Assembly: GCF_004087915.1 (NCBI RefSeq)
Contig: NZ_CP035108.1
Span: forward strand, 1,798,001-1,862,000
Source of the DNA: Geovibrio thiophilus
GTDB taxonomy: Bacteria > Chrysiogenota > Deferribacteres > Deferribacterales > Geovibrionaceae
Direction of reading: 5' to 3'
Length of the DNA stretch: 64,000 nucleotides
Shown here piece after piece: positions 7,891 through 16,064 of the stretch. Position numbers and translations under genes: made by a program. Numbering within the stretch: position 1 is the first letter of the stretch; every line of letters starts with the position of its first letter. The notes under the pieces are model-generated. The model was not told where the DNA came from, ran no database searches, and saw only the letters and a list, made by a program, of their open reading frames with translations.

Positions 7891-9431
7891 AGGAAAAATT
7901 CCGTCAGTCAATGAGCTGGCTGCACACATGGAGCGGGCTTATACTGGGCTGGCTTATGTTTGTGATATTTTTCACCGGAACTCTGTCATACTTCCGTCAG
8001 GAGATAACCCACTGGATGCAGCCGGAGACCCACAGTTCGGTAAAATTTGATCCCGCTGCCGTGGACAAGGCAGTGGACTACCTGAAACAGAACGCTCCAG
8101 ATGAGGCGGCGGGATGGCTGATCAGTCTGCCGAACGAGCGTACAAAAACTATTGAGGCGTCTTGGCGTGTGGTTAAAATCGATCCGAAATACGGCATACG
8201 TCCTGAAATAACTCAAAACTTCCTTGACGCAGCAACCGGAGAAAACACAAATGCCCGTAAAACCCACGGCGGCGAATTTCTCTACCGTTTTCATATTGAG
8301 CTTTACGGCATAGATAAAACCCACGGGCGCTGGATAATAGGCATAGCCACCATGGCTATGTTCATAGCCATAATCACAGGGATCATACTTCATAAGCGTA
8401 TCTTTAAGGACTTCTTCACCTTCCGTCAGAACAAGGGAGTGCGTTCGTGGATGGATGCCCATATTTTCACAGCGATTCTGGCTCTGCCGTATCATATTAT
8501 GATCACCTATTCCGGTCTGCTTCTATTGATGATGATACTCCTGCCTTGGAATACTGAGGAGTTTCTCCGGCAATATAAAGAAATGCGGGCCAAAATGATG
8601 TCTCAGCCCGTTGAGGTCATACCCGCCGATTTTGAAGCTTATCCGCCGGTTTCCCTTGTTCCGCTGCTTAAAGACGCAGAGGAAAGGCTTGGTGAAAAGA
8701 TAGGCAGAATATATATCAGCAACCCGGGTCAAAGGAGCATGACAGCACAGTTCGTTCCTTTCAGGAGCGATAAAATAACATACACAGACAGAAGCCGCAG
8801 CGCCGAGGCGAGCGTGAGCTACAGCCTCCGCAACGGCAGATTCTACGGAGAGATGACGGCAGAGCCCGTTTCCGCCGCTTATTCAATATTCAATGCTTTC
8901 AGCACTCTTCATGTGGCCAGATTCGCGGACACCTTTATGAGGTGGCTGTTTTTCTTATCCGGGGTGATGGGAACGATAATGACCGCCACGGGGCTCATAA
9001 TCTGGACACAGAAAAAGGCGAAAGCCGCTCACAAATCCTTCGGACGCAAGCTTGTTGAGGTGCTGAACATAGGCGGAATAACCGGACTCGCAGCAGCCAC
9101 CGCCGCCTACTTCTGGGCGAACAGACTTATTCCCGCTTCCCTTGAAAACCGAATGAGCCTTGAGCTCTGGGCTTTTTTCAGCGTGTGGGCGCTCTCGTTC
9201 GCGCATCCCCTGATACGTGACAGGAAAAAGGCGTGGGTAGATCAGCTCTGGCTCTGCGCCGGACTGTATGCGCTTCTTCCAGTGCTGAACGCCTTTACAT
9301 CGCCCATGAACCTGATAAAAGCCTTTTCCGCAGGAAATATGATAGTGGCAGGATTTGATCTGACGGCTCTGGCAACAGGCGTTCTGCTCGGTCTGACGGC
9401 TGTCGCAGTCTCCAAAAAAGAGGTGAAATAA
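7887..9431 (+). CDS. PepSY-associated transmembrane protein, copy 1
   Basis: A 514-residue inner-membrane protein. It opens with MKEKFRQSMSWLHTWSGLI, a first helix at about 12-33, a periplasmic PepSY-like region, a helix pair near 155-220, another helix near 350-375 and four more at the C-terminus. This is the PepSY_TM architecture. Characterised relatives (FpvG, FoxB and PiuB-like proteins) act in reducing or releasing iron from siderophores in the periplasm, so metal or tetrapyrrole handling is a reasonable inference. The start at 7887 is set by the ATGA overlap with the upstream gene and by matching the N-terminus of the copy at 16061. A longer open frame upstream lies inside the DUF3649 gene. 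Confidence 0.8.
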   Translation: MKEKFRQSMSWLHTWSGLILGWLMFVIFFTGTLSYFRQEITHWMQPETHSSVKFDPAAVDKAVDYLKQNAPDEAAGWLISLPNERTKTIEASWRVVKIDPKYGIRPEITQNFLDAATGENTNARKTHGGEFLYRFHIELYGIDKTHGRWIIGIATMAMFIAIITGIILHKRIFKDFFTFRQNKGVRSWMDAHIFTAILALPYHIMITYSGLLLLMMILLPWNTEEFLRQYKEMRAKMMSQPVEVIPADFEAYPPVSLVPLLKDAEERLGEKIGRIYISNPGQRSMTAQFVPFRSDKITYTDRSRSAEASVSYSLRNGRFYGEMTAEPVSAAYSIFNAFSTLHVARFADTFMRWLFFLSGVMGTIMTATGLIIWTQKKAKAAHKSFGRKLVEVLNIGGITGLAAATAAYFWANRLIPASLENRMSLELWAFFSVWALSFAHPLIRDRKKAWVDQLWLCAGLYALLPVLNAFTSPMNLIKAFSAGNMIVAGFDLTALATGVLLGLTAVAVSKKEVK

Positions 9432-9772
9432 TGTTATCCGGACTTATAACCCTCGCCCTGACATTCACGGGCTTCACCCTCATAGCTCTCTCCATGGACA
9501 AACACCACGCGCAGATCATAGGGAGTGAAATTAACCCTAAACTCAGACCTGCCTTCATGTTTTTCGGCTGGGTGCTGCTTATTGTTTCCGCTGTTCCGTG
9601 CGTTCAGCAGTATAAAATATCCATCGGGCTCAGTGCATGGTTCGGCTGCATGAGTGTATCGGGCAGCCTGCTTGTGCTTATGCTGGCGTATACACCTAAA
9701 AAGGTTTTTGCGGGCGCGGCAGGGGCAGTTCCTTTTGCCGCCCTCATATTTCTGATACAGGTTTTTCTGTAG
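9431..9772 (+). CDS. DUF3325-type membrane protein, copy 1
   Basis: A 113-residue protein with three or four hydrophobic segments. The pattern ALSMDKHHAQI, then FGWVLLIVSAVPC and IGLSAWFGCMSVSG, is that of the DUF3325 family, the usual third partner of DUF3649 and PepSY-transmembrane genes. The start ATG overlaps the stop of the PepSY gene (TAATG). It ends the first module, and a hairpin follows at 9786-9816. It is about 20 residues longer than the copy at 17749, with an extra C-terminal helix. Function unknown. Confidence 0.75.
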   Translation: MLSGLITLALTFTGFTLIALSMDKHHAQIIGSEINPKLRPAFMFFGWVLLIVSAVPCVQQYKISIGLSAWFGCMSVSGSLLVLMLAYTPKKVFAGAAGAVPFAALIFLIQVFL

Positions 9773-9785
9773 ATTCTTCTCTTTC

Positions 9786-9816
9786 AGCCCGCACTGTTTT
9801 GACGGCGGTGCGGGCT
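9786..9816 (+). terminator. Hairpin after the first PepSY module, probable terminator
   Basis: A 9-bp perfect stem, AGCCCGCAC (9786-9794) with GTGCGGGCT (9808-9816), loop of 13 nt, 14 bp after the DUF3325 stop. It lacks a strong T-run. Confidence 0.5.
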
Positions 9817-9898
9817 CCTCATAATATTCCTTCTATGATAAACTTATGGACAAACCGCCGCTCTTTTTTATAAGCTTAAGATTATTGAGGTGCTTATA

Positions 9899-10582
9899 AT
9901 GATTATTTACGGAATCGGTCTCGGACCCGGTGATCCGGAGCTTGTTACGGTCAAGGCTGTCAAAACCCTTGAAAAATCAGACATTGTCATAGTCCCCCAG
10001 TCCGACAAAACAGGGCGGAGCATAGCGGGCGACATAGTGAAAAACTATGTGCCGGAGGAGAAGATCCTCTGGTACTACTTCCCCATGACGGGCAACAAGG
10101 CGGATCTGGATGTACGCTATACAGCACTGGCAGCGGAGATGGAAAGGCTCGCGGCAGAAGGCAAAGTAATCAGCTACGTCACCATAGGCGATACTCCGGT
10201 TTACAGCACGTTCAATTACCTGCGTGATAAGCTCAAGGCAAAAAATATAGACACAAAAATGATAGCGGGAATCTCCGCGTTTTCAGCGTCAGCAAACAGG
10301 ATGAACCTTCCCCTCTGCGAAAAGGACGGTTCATTCTGTGTGGTGGAAATGCCTGATACAGATGATGAACTCCTCGAACTTACCCGCCGTTTCACTTCTG
10401 TTGTGCTGATGAAGGTGCACAAAAGGCTCGGCGTTCTGGTTGATTTCGTGCGGAAAAACAGCCTCAGTGAGGCGTACCTTTTTCAGCGTGTGACAATGGA
10501 GGATGAACAGATCTTCGACCTGCTTAAGGAAACGCCGGAGGAATCGGCGGGTTATCTCTCAACGGCTATTTTAAAGGCTTAG
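9899..10582 (+). CDS. cbiL: Precorrin-2 / cobalt-factor II C20-methyltransferase CbiL
   Basis: A 227-residue tetrapyrrole methylase that methylates C20 of the sirohydrochlorin-derived ring, the first methylation after cobalt insertion in the anaerobic route. It shows IYGIGLGPGDPELVT at the N-terminus, YVTIGDTPVYSTFNY and MIAGISAFSASANR. I chose ATG 9899, since GAGG at 9887-9890 lies 8 nt upstream. A GTG at 9890 overlaps that ribosome site and would add three residues. It is separated from the other cbi methylases by the membrane module and the 3' end meets the convergent CbiR-like gene with a 12-bp overlap. Confidence 0.9.
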   Translation: MIIYGIGLGPGDPELVTVKAVKTLEKSDIVIVPQSDKTGRSIAGDIVKNYVPEEKILWYYFPMTGNKADLDVRYTALAAEMERLAAEGKVISYVTIGDTPVYSTFNYLRDKLKAKNIDTKMIAGISAFSASANRMNLPLCEKDGSFCVVEMPDTDDELLELTRRFTSVVLMKVHKRLGVLVDFVRKNSLSEAYLFQRVTMEDEQIFDLLKETPEESAGYLSTAILKA

Positions 10583-11239
10583 GAGAATGTCCAGAGATTC
10601 AAGAAAGGCGTTCTCCTCAAAGACCTCAACGCAGACTGTGAGTTCCTGAAGCTCCGCAAAGTTTTTAATCAGGCGGAGCGTATTCTTATCAATGTATTTC
10701 AGGCTCTGATGATCACGCATTCCGTCTGAGCCGTGCAGGTGGATAAGACCAATGTCTCTGCCCCAGTGCCTTATTATATCCTCAACCGTTCCGCCGTAAT
10801 GGAGCACATGCCCTAAGTCGGCGCAGATCCACACGGGCTCATTGGGAATAAGCCCAAACAGGTTTGCGTCATCGCCGCCGTTTTCAAGTGTTACGGGGAG
10901 ATCTGTCTTCGCTATGAAGTTGATCAGATGCTCAAAGAACGAATCCTCTTTCTGTATATGGAGTGTATGAGTATGCGCTTCCAGAGGGAGGAGAAGCTCT
11001 GCGTAACGCTCTATCACAGCCCAGTTTTCTTTCTTTGACAAATCAATATCGTAAGGCATGTGCACATTGAACCGCATTCCCGTTGCGGCAAGCTCCGCAA
11101 CTTCAGCAGGATCAGGTTCGTCACCCTCATAAAGGCTGGACATGTACAAAAGCTCCACCTCGTCCACGAACTCTTGCAGAAAGCGGACATTTGTAATTCG
11201 GTCTGCCCTTTTTATGAATGACGGAGCGGCTATGCGCAT
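10571..11239 (-). CDS. cbiR: CbiR-like cobamide-remodelling phosphodiesterase (AP-endonuclease-2 TIM-barrel family)
   Basis: A 222-residue TIM-barrel protein of the sugar-isomerase/AP endonuclease 2 superfamily. Likely metal-ligand segments are FNVHMPYDIDLS, HTLHIQKED, LPVTLENGGDDANLF, ICADLGHVLHYGG and LIHLHGSDGMRDHQ. In Akkermansia, CbiR of this superfamily cleaves the phosphoester in the nucleotide loop of cobamides so that the lower ligand can be exchanged. The assignment rests on the fold plus the position directly behind cbiB and cobD, with its start overlapping the cbiB stop. I chose ATG 11239 (MRIAAPSFIKRADR) over an upstream in-frame start inside cbiB. A different sugar-phosphate isomerase-like role cannot be excluded. 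Confidence 0.65.
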   Translation of the reverse strand: MRIAAPSFIKRADRITNVRFLQEFVDEVELLYMSSLYEGDEPDPAEVAELAATGMRFNVHMPYDIDLSKKENWAVIERYAELLLPLEAHTHTLHIQKEDSFFEHLINFIAKTDLPVTLENGGDDANLFGLIPNEPVWICADLGHVLHYGGTVEDIIRHWGRDIGLIHLHGSDGMRDHQSLKYIDKNTLRLIKNFAELQELTVCVEVFEENAFLESLDILLSL

Positions 11240-12207
11240 AGAGGACACCCGCCGTAATACCGCAGCACAAAATAAACGGCAACGCATAACGCTACGGCAA
11301 AGACTGCGGCGGTTTCAAACAGCCTAACCGCCTCTTTTATTCTCTCAGGTTCCGGTTCGCCTGTTCCTTCCCCGATAAACGGCTTGTCCTTAACCTTGCC
11401 GAAATAGGACACCGGTCCGCCGAGACGCAGGCTCATGGCTCCGGCAAATGCGGACATGGAATGCGCCGAATTGGGACTGTCATGGGCAAGCCTGTATTTC
11501 AGAACAGTTTTCAGAGTATTTTTCATGCTCATACCACAGAAAGGGGCGGACAAGGCGATTATCACAACGGAGAGTCTGGCGGGAATGAAATTAAGCACAT
11601 CATCAAGACGGGCGGCGAATTTGCCGAAGCTGACATACTTTTCATTTCTGTAGCCAATCATCGAATCCAGCGTACTCGCAGCCTTGAAGAACAGAGCTCC
11701 TGCCCCGCCGCCGAAAACGGAAAAGAAAAGAGGCGAAAGCACACCGTCAGTATAATTCTCGGACACGGATTCCACTGCGGATTTCACAACCGCCGCTCCG
11801 TCCATATTCTCAGTGTCACGGCTGACTATCATGGAGAGCTCACGCCTCGCAGAAGGCAGATCACCCCCCGCAAGGGGCTCATAGACCTTCATGGCGTGCT
11901 GCTTCATTGATTTTGCACTTACAGCGGTATATATGATCACTGAGTTTAACAGGACAAACGCATAAATATGAAAACCATAGGCAAAATAAAGCAGGGCAGC
12001 CCCAAGCCCTGTCCAGAACATGGCGGACAAAACTGTCAGCAGCATCCCACCGGCAAAGCCGGAGCGGTACAGATATTTTTCCAGAAATCTGTTAATTCTG
12101 CCCATGAGAACAACCGGATGAAGCCCTGTTCTCGGATCGCCGAAAATATCATCCAGAAAAAAGGCTATAGCCGCCGAAACAAGGTTCAGGCTGATGAACT
12201 GTGTCAC
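11230..12207 (-). CDS. cbiB: Adenosylcobinamide-phosphate synthase CbiB
   Basis: A 325-residue inner-membrane enzyme that joins the aminopropanol phosphate arm to adenosylcobyric acid. Family features are DDIFGDPRTGLHPVVLMG at 19-36, SIVSRDTENMDG-like (here MIVSRDTENMDGAAVVKSA), ENYTDGVLSPLFF and HDSPNSAHSMSAFAGAM. Several hydrophobic helices run through the protein. It starts within the last codons of cobD (4-bp overlap) and its stop overlaps the CbiR-like gene, so cobD-cbiB-cbiR form one - strand operon. Confidence 0.93.
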   Translation of the reverse strand: MTQFISLNLVSAAIAFFLDDIFGDPRTGLHPVVLMGRINRFLEKYLYRSGFAGGMLLTVLSAMFWTGLGAALLYFAYGFHIYAFVLLNSVIIYTAVSAKSMKQHAMKVYEPLAGGDLPSARRELSMIVSRDTENMDGAAVVKSAVESVSENYTDGVLSPLFFSVFGGGAGALFFKAASTLDSMIGYRNEKYVSFGKFAARLDDVLNFIPARLSVVIIALSAPFCGMSMKNTLKTVLKYRLAHDSPNSAHSMSAFAGAMSLRLGGPVSYFGKVKDKPFIGEGTGEPEPERIKEAVRLFETAAVFAVALCVAVYFVLRYYGGCPLCA

Positions 12208-13199
12208 AGCACATTCCCCAGAGCATCAACCAGAGGCTGCATATCACCGCGCACGGAAAAGCGTATGTGTTCACCAATAAGCCCTGTGAAATTAGCGCAG
12301 TCACGGATAAGCACTCTCTGCTCAAAGCATTTACGGAAAGCGTCCGCAGAGGTCACTCCGTGCAGACGGCAGAGTATGAAATTGACGTCCGATTCCAAGG
12401 GTTCGATCCACCCGAGCTTGTCCAGCTCGGGGAGAAAAGCTTTTTTCAGCTTGGCTGTCTTGGCGGCAGTCTTTGACGTATCTTCATTCAAGAGAAGCAT
12501 ACCCGCAGCCTGAGCGGCAGTATTCACATTCCATGGCGGCATAAGTCCGGTAATCCTGCCTATGAGTTCTTCATTGCCGGAGATCACAAAACCGAGCCTC
12601 AGCCCGGGCACGCCGAATATTTTGGAGAACGAACGCAGAACGGCAAGGTTCTCAGTGAGATGGTTTTTCAGCGTGAAATCAGGCTCATTCACGTGAAAAG
12701 GCATGTAGGATTCATCAACTGCAAACATAGTCTGCGGGTTGGTTTTGATCATTTCAAGAAGCACCGCACGGGCAGTTGTCCCGCCTGTGGGGTTGTTGGG
12801 ATTGCAGATAAAACACAGATCCGCCGGTGCAAGCACAGGATGGGTTTTAACGCTTATTCCGTACATGCGGCAGAAATATTCGTAATCGGAATATGTTGGC
12901 GCTGCAATATTCGCCCTTTTGTCTGAGTACAGGCGGCATATTTTCTCTATGGCTTCTGTCGTACCGGCGGTAACGCAGACATTTTCAGGGCTTACGCCGA
13001 TAGAAGCTGCATAGGCTTTTCTGAGGGTGCATGATTCGGGCTCGGGCAGAACGGAGAGAAGCTCAGGCAGATTAAGCCCGCTGAGGCGCTGCGGCTGCAT
13101 GTGACTCACGTTTCCGCTGTAGTCTCTGATTTCTGCCAGCGGAACATTCAGTTCTGCCGCCGCTTTATATATGTCTCCGCCGTGTTTTCCCTGTTTCAC
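12204..13199 (-). CDS. cobD: L-threonine-O-3-phosphate decarboxylase CobD
   Basis: A 331-residue PLP enzyme of the aspartate aminotransferase fold. It makes (R)-1-amino-2-propanol phosphate for the CbiB reaction. It has the family N-terminus KHGGDIYKAA, the CNPNNPTGG motif (132-140), VDESYMPF, and the PLP lysine K193 in SFSKIFGVPGLRLG. The histidinol-phosphate aminotransferase family is the close alternative, but the KHGGD start and the direct overlap with cbiB favour CobD. It is divergent from cobU with an 87-bp gap. Confidence 0.9.
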   Translation of the reverse strand: MKQGKHGGDIYKAAAELNVPLAEIRDYSGNVSHMQPQRLSGLNLPELLSVLPEPESCTLRKAYAASIGVSPENVCVTAGTTEAIEKICRLYSDKRANIAAPTYSDYEYFCRMYGISVKTHPVLAPADLCFICNPNNPTGGTTARAVLLEMIKTNPQTMFAVDESYMPFHVNEPDFTLKNHLTENLAVLRSFSKIFGVPGLRLGFVISGNEELIGRITGLMPPWNVNTAAQAAGMLLLNEDTSKTAAKTAKLKKAFLPELDKLGWIEPLESDVNFILCRLHGVTSADAFRKCFEQRVLIRDCANFTGLIGEHIRFSVRGDMQPLVDALGNVL

Positions 13200-13286
13200 G
13201 TGGGTTTCCCCCTTTAAAATAATAATGTTTTATAGCGTAAAGAATCATCTTGTCATACAATAATTTTGTTTTTACGGAGATAAAAA

Positions 13287-13796
13287 ATGATCACACTCAT
13301 AACAGGCGGGGCGGGAACGGGCAAAACATCCTATGCTCTGAACCTTGCGGAAAAGCATGCAAAAAAAGCCTATATCGCAACAGCGGAAGTGACTGACGGC
13401 GAAATGGGGCTCAAAATAGAGAAGCACAGACAGGAAAGAGACGAAACCTACACCACATATGAGGAGCCGCTGGAAATAGACGAGGCTCTCACCGAAGCGG
13501 CGGAAGAGAATGACATAATTGTTCTGGACTGTCTGACCTTCTGGATCAATAATCTTCTGTATTATAAAAAACCTGCGGCGGAATACACCTACAGGCTCAT
13601 AAACGCACTGAAAAACGCGGGAAAGCCCGTTATTATAGTAACAAACGAGGTGAGCACTGGCGTTGTACCCGCAGATAAGCTCACGAGGGAATATGTCAGC
13701 CTCACTGCGGCTGCGAACAGGAAAATAGCAGACATTGCGGATAATGTAATACTCATGGTGGCAGGACAGCCGCTTTACGTTAAGGGGGAAAGATGA
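13287..13796 (+). CDS. cobU: Adenosylcobinamide kinase / guanylyltransferase CobU
   Basis: A 169-residue bifunctional enzyme that phosphorylates adenosylcobinamide and then attaches GMP. The P-loop GGAGTGKT is at 7-14. The guanylylated histidine is H47 in EKHRQERDETY. The Walker-B-like IIVLDCLTFWINNLL and NEVSTGVVP are also typical. The stop overlaps the cobT start (ATGA at 13793-13796). It heads the lower-ligand assembly operon cobU-cobT-cobS. Confidence 0.94.
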   Translation: MITLITGGAGTGKTSYALNLAEKHAKKAYIATAEVTDGEMGLKIEKHRQERDETYTTYEEPLEIDEALTEAAEENDIIVLDCLTFWINNLLYYKKPAAEYTYRLINALKNAGKPVIIVTNEVSTGVVPADKLTREYVSLTAAANRKIADIADNVILMVAGQPLYVKGER

Positions 13797-14866
13797 GATT
13801 TCAGCAGATAGTGGAAGACATTAAAGAGAGCAATAAGACGGTTTATGAAAAAGCCCGTGAACGCACCGCAAACCTCATAATGCCGCCGAGAGCCATGGGC
13901 AGGCTGAACGATATATCCGAAAAGCTCTGCGCAATTTACGGAAACCTCAAACCCGCAACGGATAAACGTGCCGTATTTGTTATGGCGGGCGACCACGGTA
14001 TAGCGGCTAAGGGTGTAAGCGCCTTCCCGCAGGAGGTCACGGGTCAGATGATGGGCGCCTTTATGGGCGGCATGGCGACAATAAACGCCCTCTCAAAGGC
14101 GGTGGGAGTCAAGGTTTTTGTGACGGACGCAGGCACGCTCCACTCCATGCCGGACGCTGTTATCTCCGAAAACGCCGAGTTTTTTCAGCGTAAAGTCGCT
14201 TCAGGAACTAAGGATTTCTCCGCTGAGCCCGCCATGACAAATGAGCAGGCGAAGCTGTCGATCCTCGCCGGATACGACGTTACAAGCGAACAGATCAGAA
14301 GACACGGACTGAATCTTGTCGCCACCGGAGACATGGGAATAGGAAACACAACCCCATCCTCCGCCATAGGCAGCGTCATCACCGGAGAAACAGTCGAAAT
14401 GATGACAGGCATGGGCTCAGGGCTCACCGACGACAGGGTGTTGAACAAAATCAATATGATAAAACAGGGGATAGAGATAAATAAGCCGAACCCTAAAGAC
14501 GGTCTGGACGTTCTCGCCAAGGTCGGCGGATTTGAGATAGGGGCGATCGCCGGAACCATAATCGCCGCCGCACACCACAGAATCCCCGTTGTGATAGACG
14601 GCATAATCTCCACAGCAGGCGCACTTATAGCGGCAAGCATAGCCCCTAAAACCCTTGACTACATGATAGCCGGACACGTCTCAGAGGAACCCGGGCATAA
14701 GCTGATGCTCCGCCATCTGGGGCTTGTGCCTGTGCTTGATCTCGGCATGAGGCTCGGCGAAGGCACAGGAGCCGTCGCCGCTATGCAGATAATTGATCTT
14801 GCCGCCGCTGTAATCCGTGATGTAGCAACCTTTGAGGAGGCAGCCGTCTCCGGCAGGGATGAATGA
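13793..14866 (+). CDS. cobT: Nicotinate-nucleotide:lower-ligand-base phosphoribosyltransferase CobT
   Basis: A 357-residue phosphoribosyltransferase that activates the lower-ligand base (dimethylbenzimidazole or another base) to its alpha-ribotide. It contains FVMAGDHGIAAKGVSAFPQEVT (the substrate-site region, 57-78), ATGDMGIGNTTPSSAI, and the catalytic glutamate in LGMRLGEGTGAVAAM. No dimethylbenzimidazole synthesis gene (bluB, bza) is in the window, so which base is used cannot be read from here. Starts and stops overlap cobU and cobS by 4 bp each. Confidence 0.94.
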   Translation: MRFQQIVEDIKESNKTVYEKARERTANLIMPPRAMGRLNDISEKLCAIYGNLKPATDKRAVFVMAGDHGIAAKGVSAFPQEVTGQMMGAFMGGMATINALSKAVGVKVFVTDAGTLHSMPDAVISENAEFFQRKVASGTKDFSAEPAMTNEQAKLSILAGYDVTSEQIRRHGLNLVATGDMGIGNTTPSSAIGSVITGETVEMMTGMGSGLTDDRVLNKINMIKQGIEINKPNPKDGLDVLAKVGGFEIGAIAGTIIAAAHHRIPVVIDGIISTAGALIAASIAPKTLDYMIAGHVSEEPGHKLMLRHLGLVPVLDLGMRLGEGTGAVAAMQIIDLAAAVIRDVATFEEAAVSGRDE

Positions 14867-15567
14867 TGAAGGGCTTCATTCAGGCTTTATCCTTCCTCAC
14901 GGTAATCAGAATCAGAACAGGCGGGGAATACAGACCCGCCGCCATGATTCCGTACTTCGCGCCCGCAGGTCTTGCAATCGGTGCGGGTCTGTGGGCAGTG
15001 TCACATGTTACGGACGGTTTCTTCCTCCGTCCCGTACTGATGCTGGTCTACCTTGCCGCAGTGACCGGAGCGCTCCACCTCGACGGATTCATAGATACTG
15101 CGGACGCCCTCTTCTCCCACCGGAGCCGTGAGCGCAAGCTTGAGATAATGAAAGATCCCCACGCGGGCTCAATGGGTATTGTGGCGGTTGCGCTTCTGCT
15201 TCTTGCCAAATGGTCTGCCTTTTCGCAAATCGGCGGCATTTGGCTCATAGCCGTAATACCCGCCTACGCACGCTTTGCAGCGGTGATCGGCATGCTCGCC
15301 CTCCCCTATGCACGTAAAGAGGGGCTGGGTAAAATGTTCGCCGAAGGAGCGGGGAAAGCAGCGCTTTTACAGATAATCCCCTTTATGATCGCCGTGTTCT
15401 GGTTCTGCGGTCTGTCATTCTTCTTATGGTTTCATTTTGTGTTCATCATATGCGTGCTCCTTGTCCTGTTCTTTTACCGTTTTTCCCTCGGCGGAATCAC
15501 AGGGGATCTCATGGGTGCGATGATAGAATTTATCGAAGCAGCCCTTTTCATTTTTGCTGCCCTTTAA
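14863..15567 (+). CDS. cobS: Adenosylcobinamide-GDP ribazoletransferase CobS
   Basis: A 234-residue inner-membrane enzyme that joins adenosylcobinamide-GDP to alpha-ribazole (or its phosphate), the last step of cobamide assembly. The acidic metal-binding motif HLDGFIDTADALFSHRSRE is at 72-90, followed by the KDPHAGSMGI segment (97-106) and several transmembrane helices. ATGATG at the start leaves a one-codon ambiguity. It closes the cobUTS operon. Confidence 0.93.
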   Translation: MMKGFIQALSFLTVIRIRTGGEYRPAAMIPYFAPAGLAIGAGLWAVSHVTDGFFLRPVLMLVYLAAVTGALHLDGFIDTADALFSHRSRERKLEIMKDPHAGSMGIVAVALLLLAKWSAFSQIGGIWLIAVIPAYARFAAVIGMLALPYARKEGLGKMFAEGAGKAALLQIIPFMIAVFWFCGLSFFLWFHFVFIICVLLVLFFYRFSLGGITGDLMGAMIEFIEAALFIFAAL

Positions 15568-15600
15568 GTTTTGTAAAGCCCAAGTTAGGCAAGAGCAAAT

Positions 15601-15670
15601 TTGTTGACATGTCCCAACAAGACTGATATTCACTTAAACGACATTAAGCTTAAAAGATTCCTCTTTTAAG
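15601..15670 (+). promoter_or_regulatory. Promoter, operator-like palindrome and leader hairpin before the second PepSY module
   Basis: TTGACA (15604-15609), 17-bp spacer, TATTCA (15627-15632). The -35 box lies inside a dyad with arms TTGTTG (15601-15606) and CAACAA (15615-15620). About 17 nt after the -10 there is an 8-bp hairpin, CTTAAAAG (15649-15656) with CTTTTAAG (15663-15670), in what would be the leader. The remaining gap to the ATG at 15771 shows nothing I recognise. Confidence 0.5.
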
Positions 15671-15770
15671 TCCCGAGATCCATTTCCTTCAGAGATTCAG
15701 AATATGTCATAAAAGAATCGGCGGCAGTTATGCTTACGGTTCGGTATTTTTAATATTCAGGGGGAATTTT

Positions 15771-16064
15771 ATGACTAAAAACTCATCGGGAATGCGCTAT
15801 AAAGCCGAAGTTGCTTCCCGTGTTCTGCTTGCCGTTTTCGGCGGTTACGCTCTTTCGGCTTTTGTTACCTTATGGATAACGAAGTTCATGCCTTTTGAGC
15901 CGAGATACGCTGCCACAGCCGCAAACATGCTCTTTTATCTCATTTACACATGTGCAGTCATATGGTCTTTCGCTAACATAAGAACAATAACAGCATGGCT
16001 TGGAATCTGCATTCCGGCGGCGCTTCTGGGCGGGCTCCTGCTGCTTCCGTGGAGCGTACAATGA
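15771..16064 (+). CDS. DUF3649-type small membrane protein, copy 2
   Basis: A 97-residue membrane protein closely related to the one at 7600-7890: both share YR/YKAEVASRxxLAVFGGY-like starts, a central KFMPFEPRYAATAANMLF versus RLLPFDAKSAALTANMIF segment, and LIYTC followed by a C-terminal helix. A GGGGG ribosome site lies about 8 nt before the ATG. The stop overlaps the next ATG (ATGA at 16061-16064), as in copy 1. Function unknown; family context is metal or siderophore uptake. Confidence 0.75.
   Translation: MTKNSSGMRYKAEVASRVLLAVFGGYALSAFVTLWITKFMPFEPRYAATAANMLFYLIYTCAVIWSFANIRTITAWLGICIPAALLGGLLLLPWSVQ

Noticed and set aside
9773-13286. Cobalamin riboswitch near the cob genes
   Set aside because: I looked for the GCCACTG B12-box in the gaps 7432-7599, 9773-9898 and 13200-13286 and found none. 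A riboswitch could lie upstream of the window.
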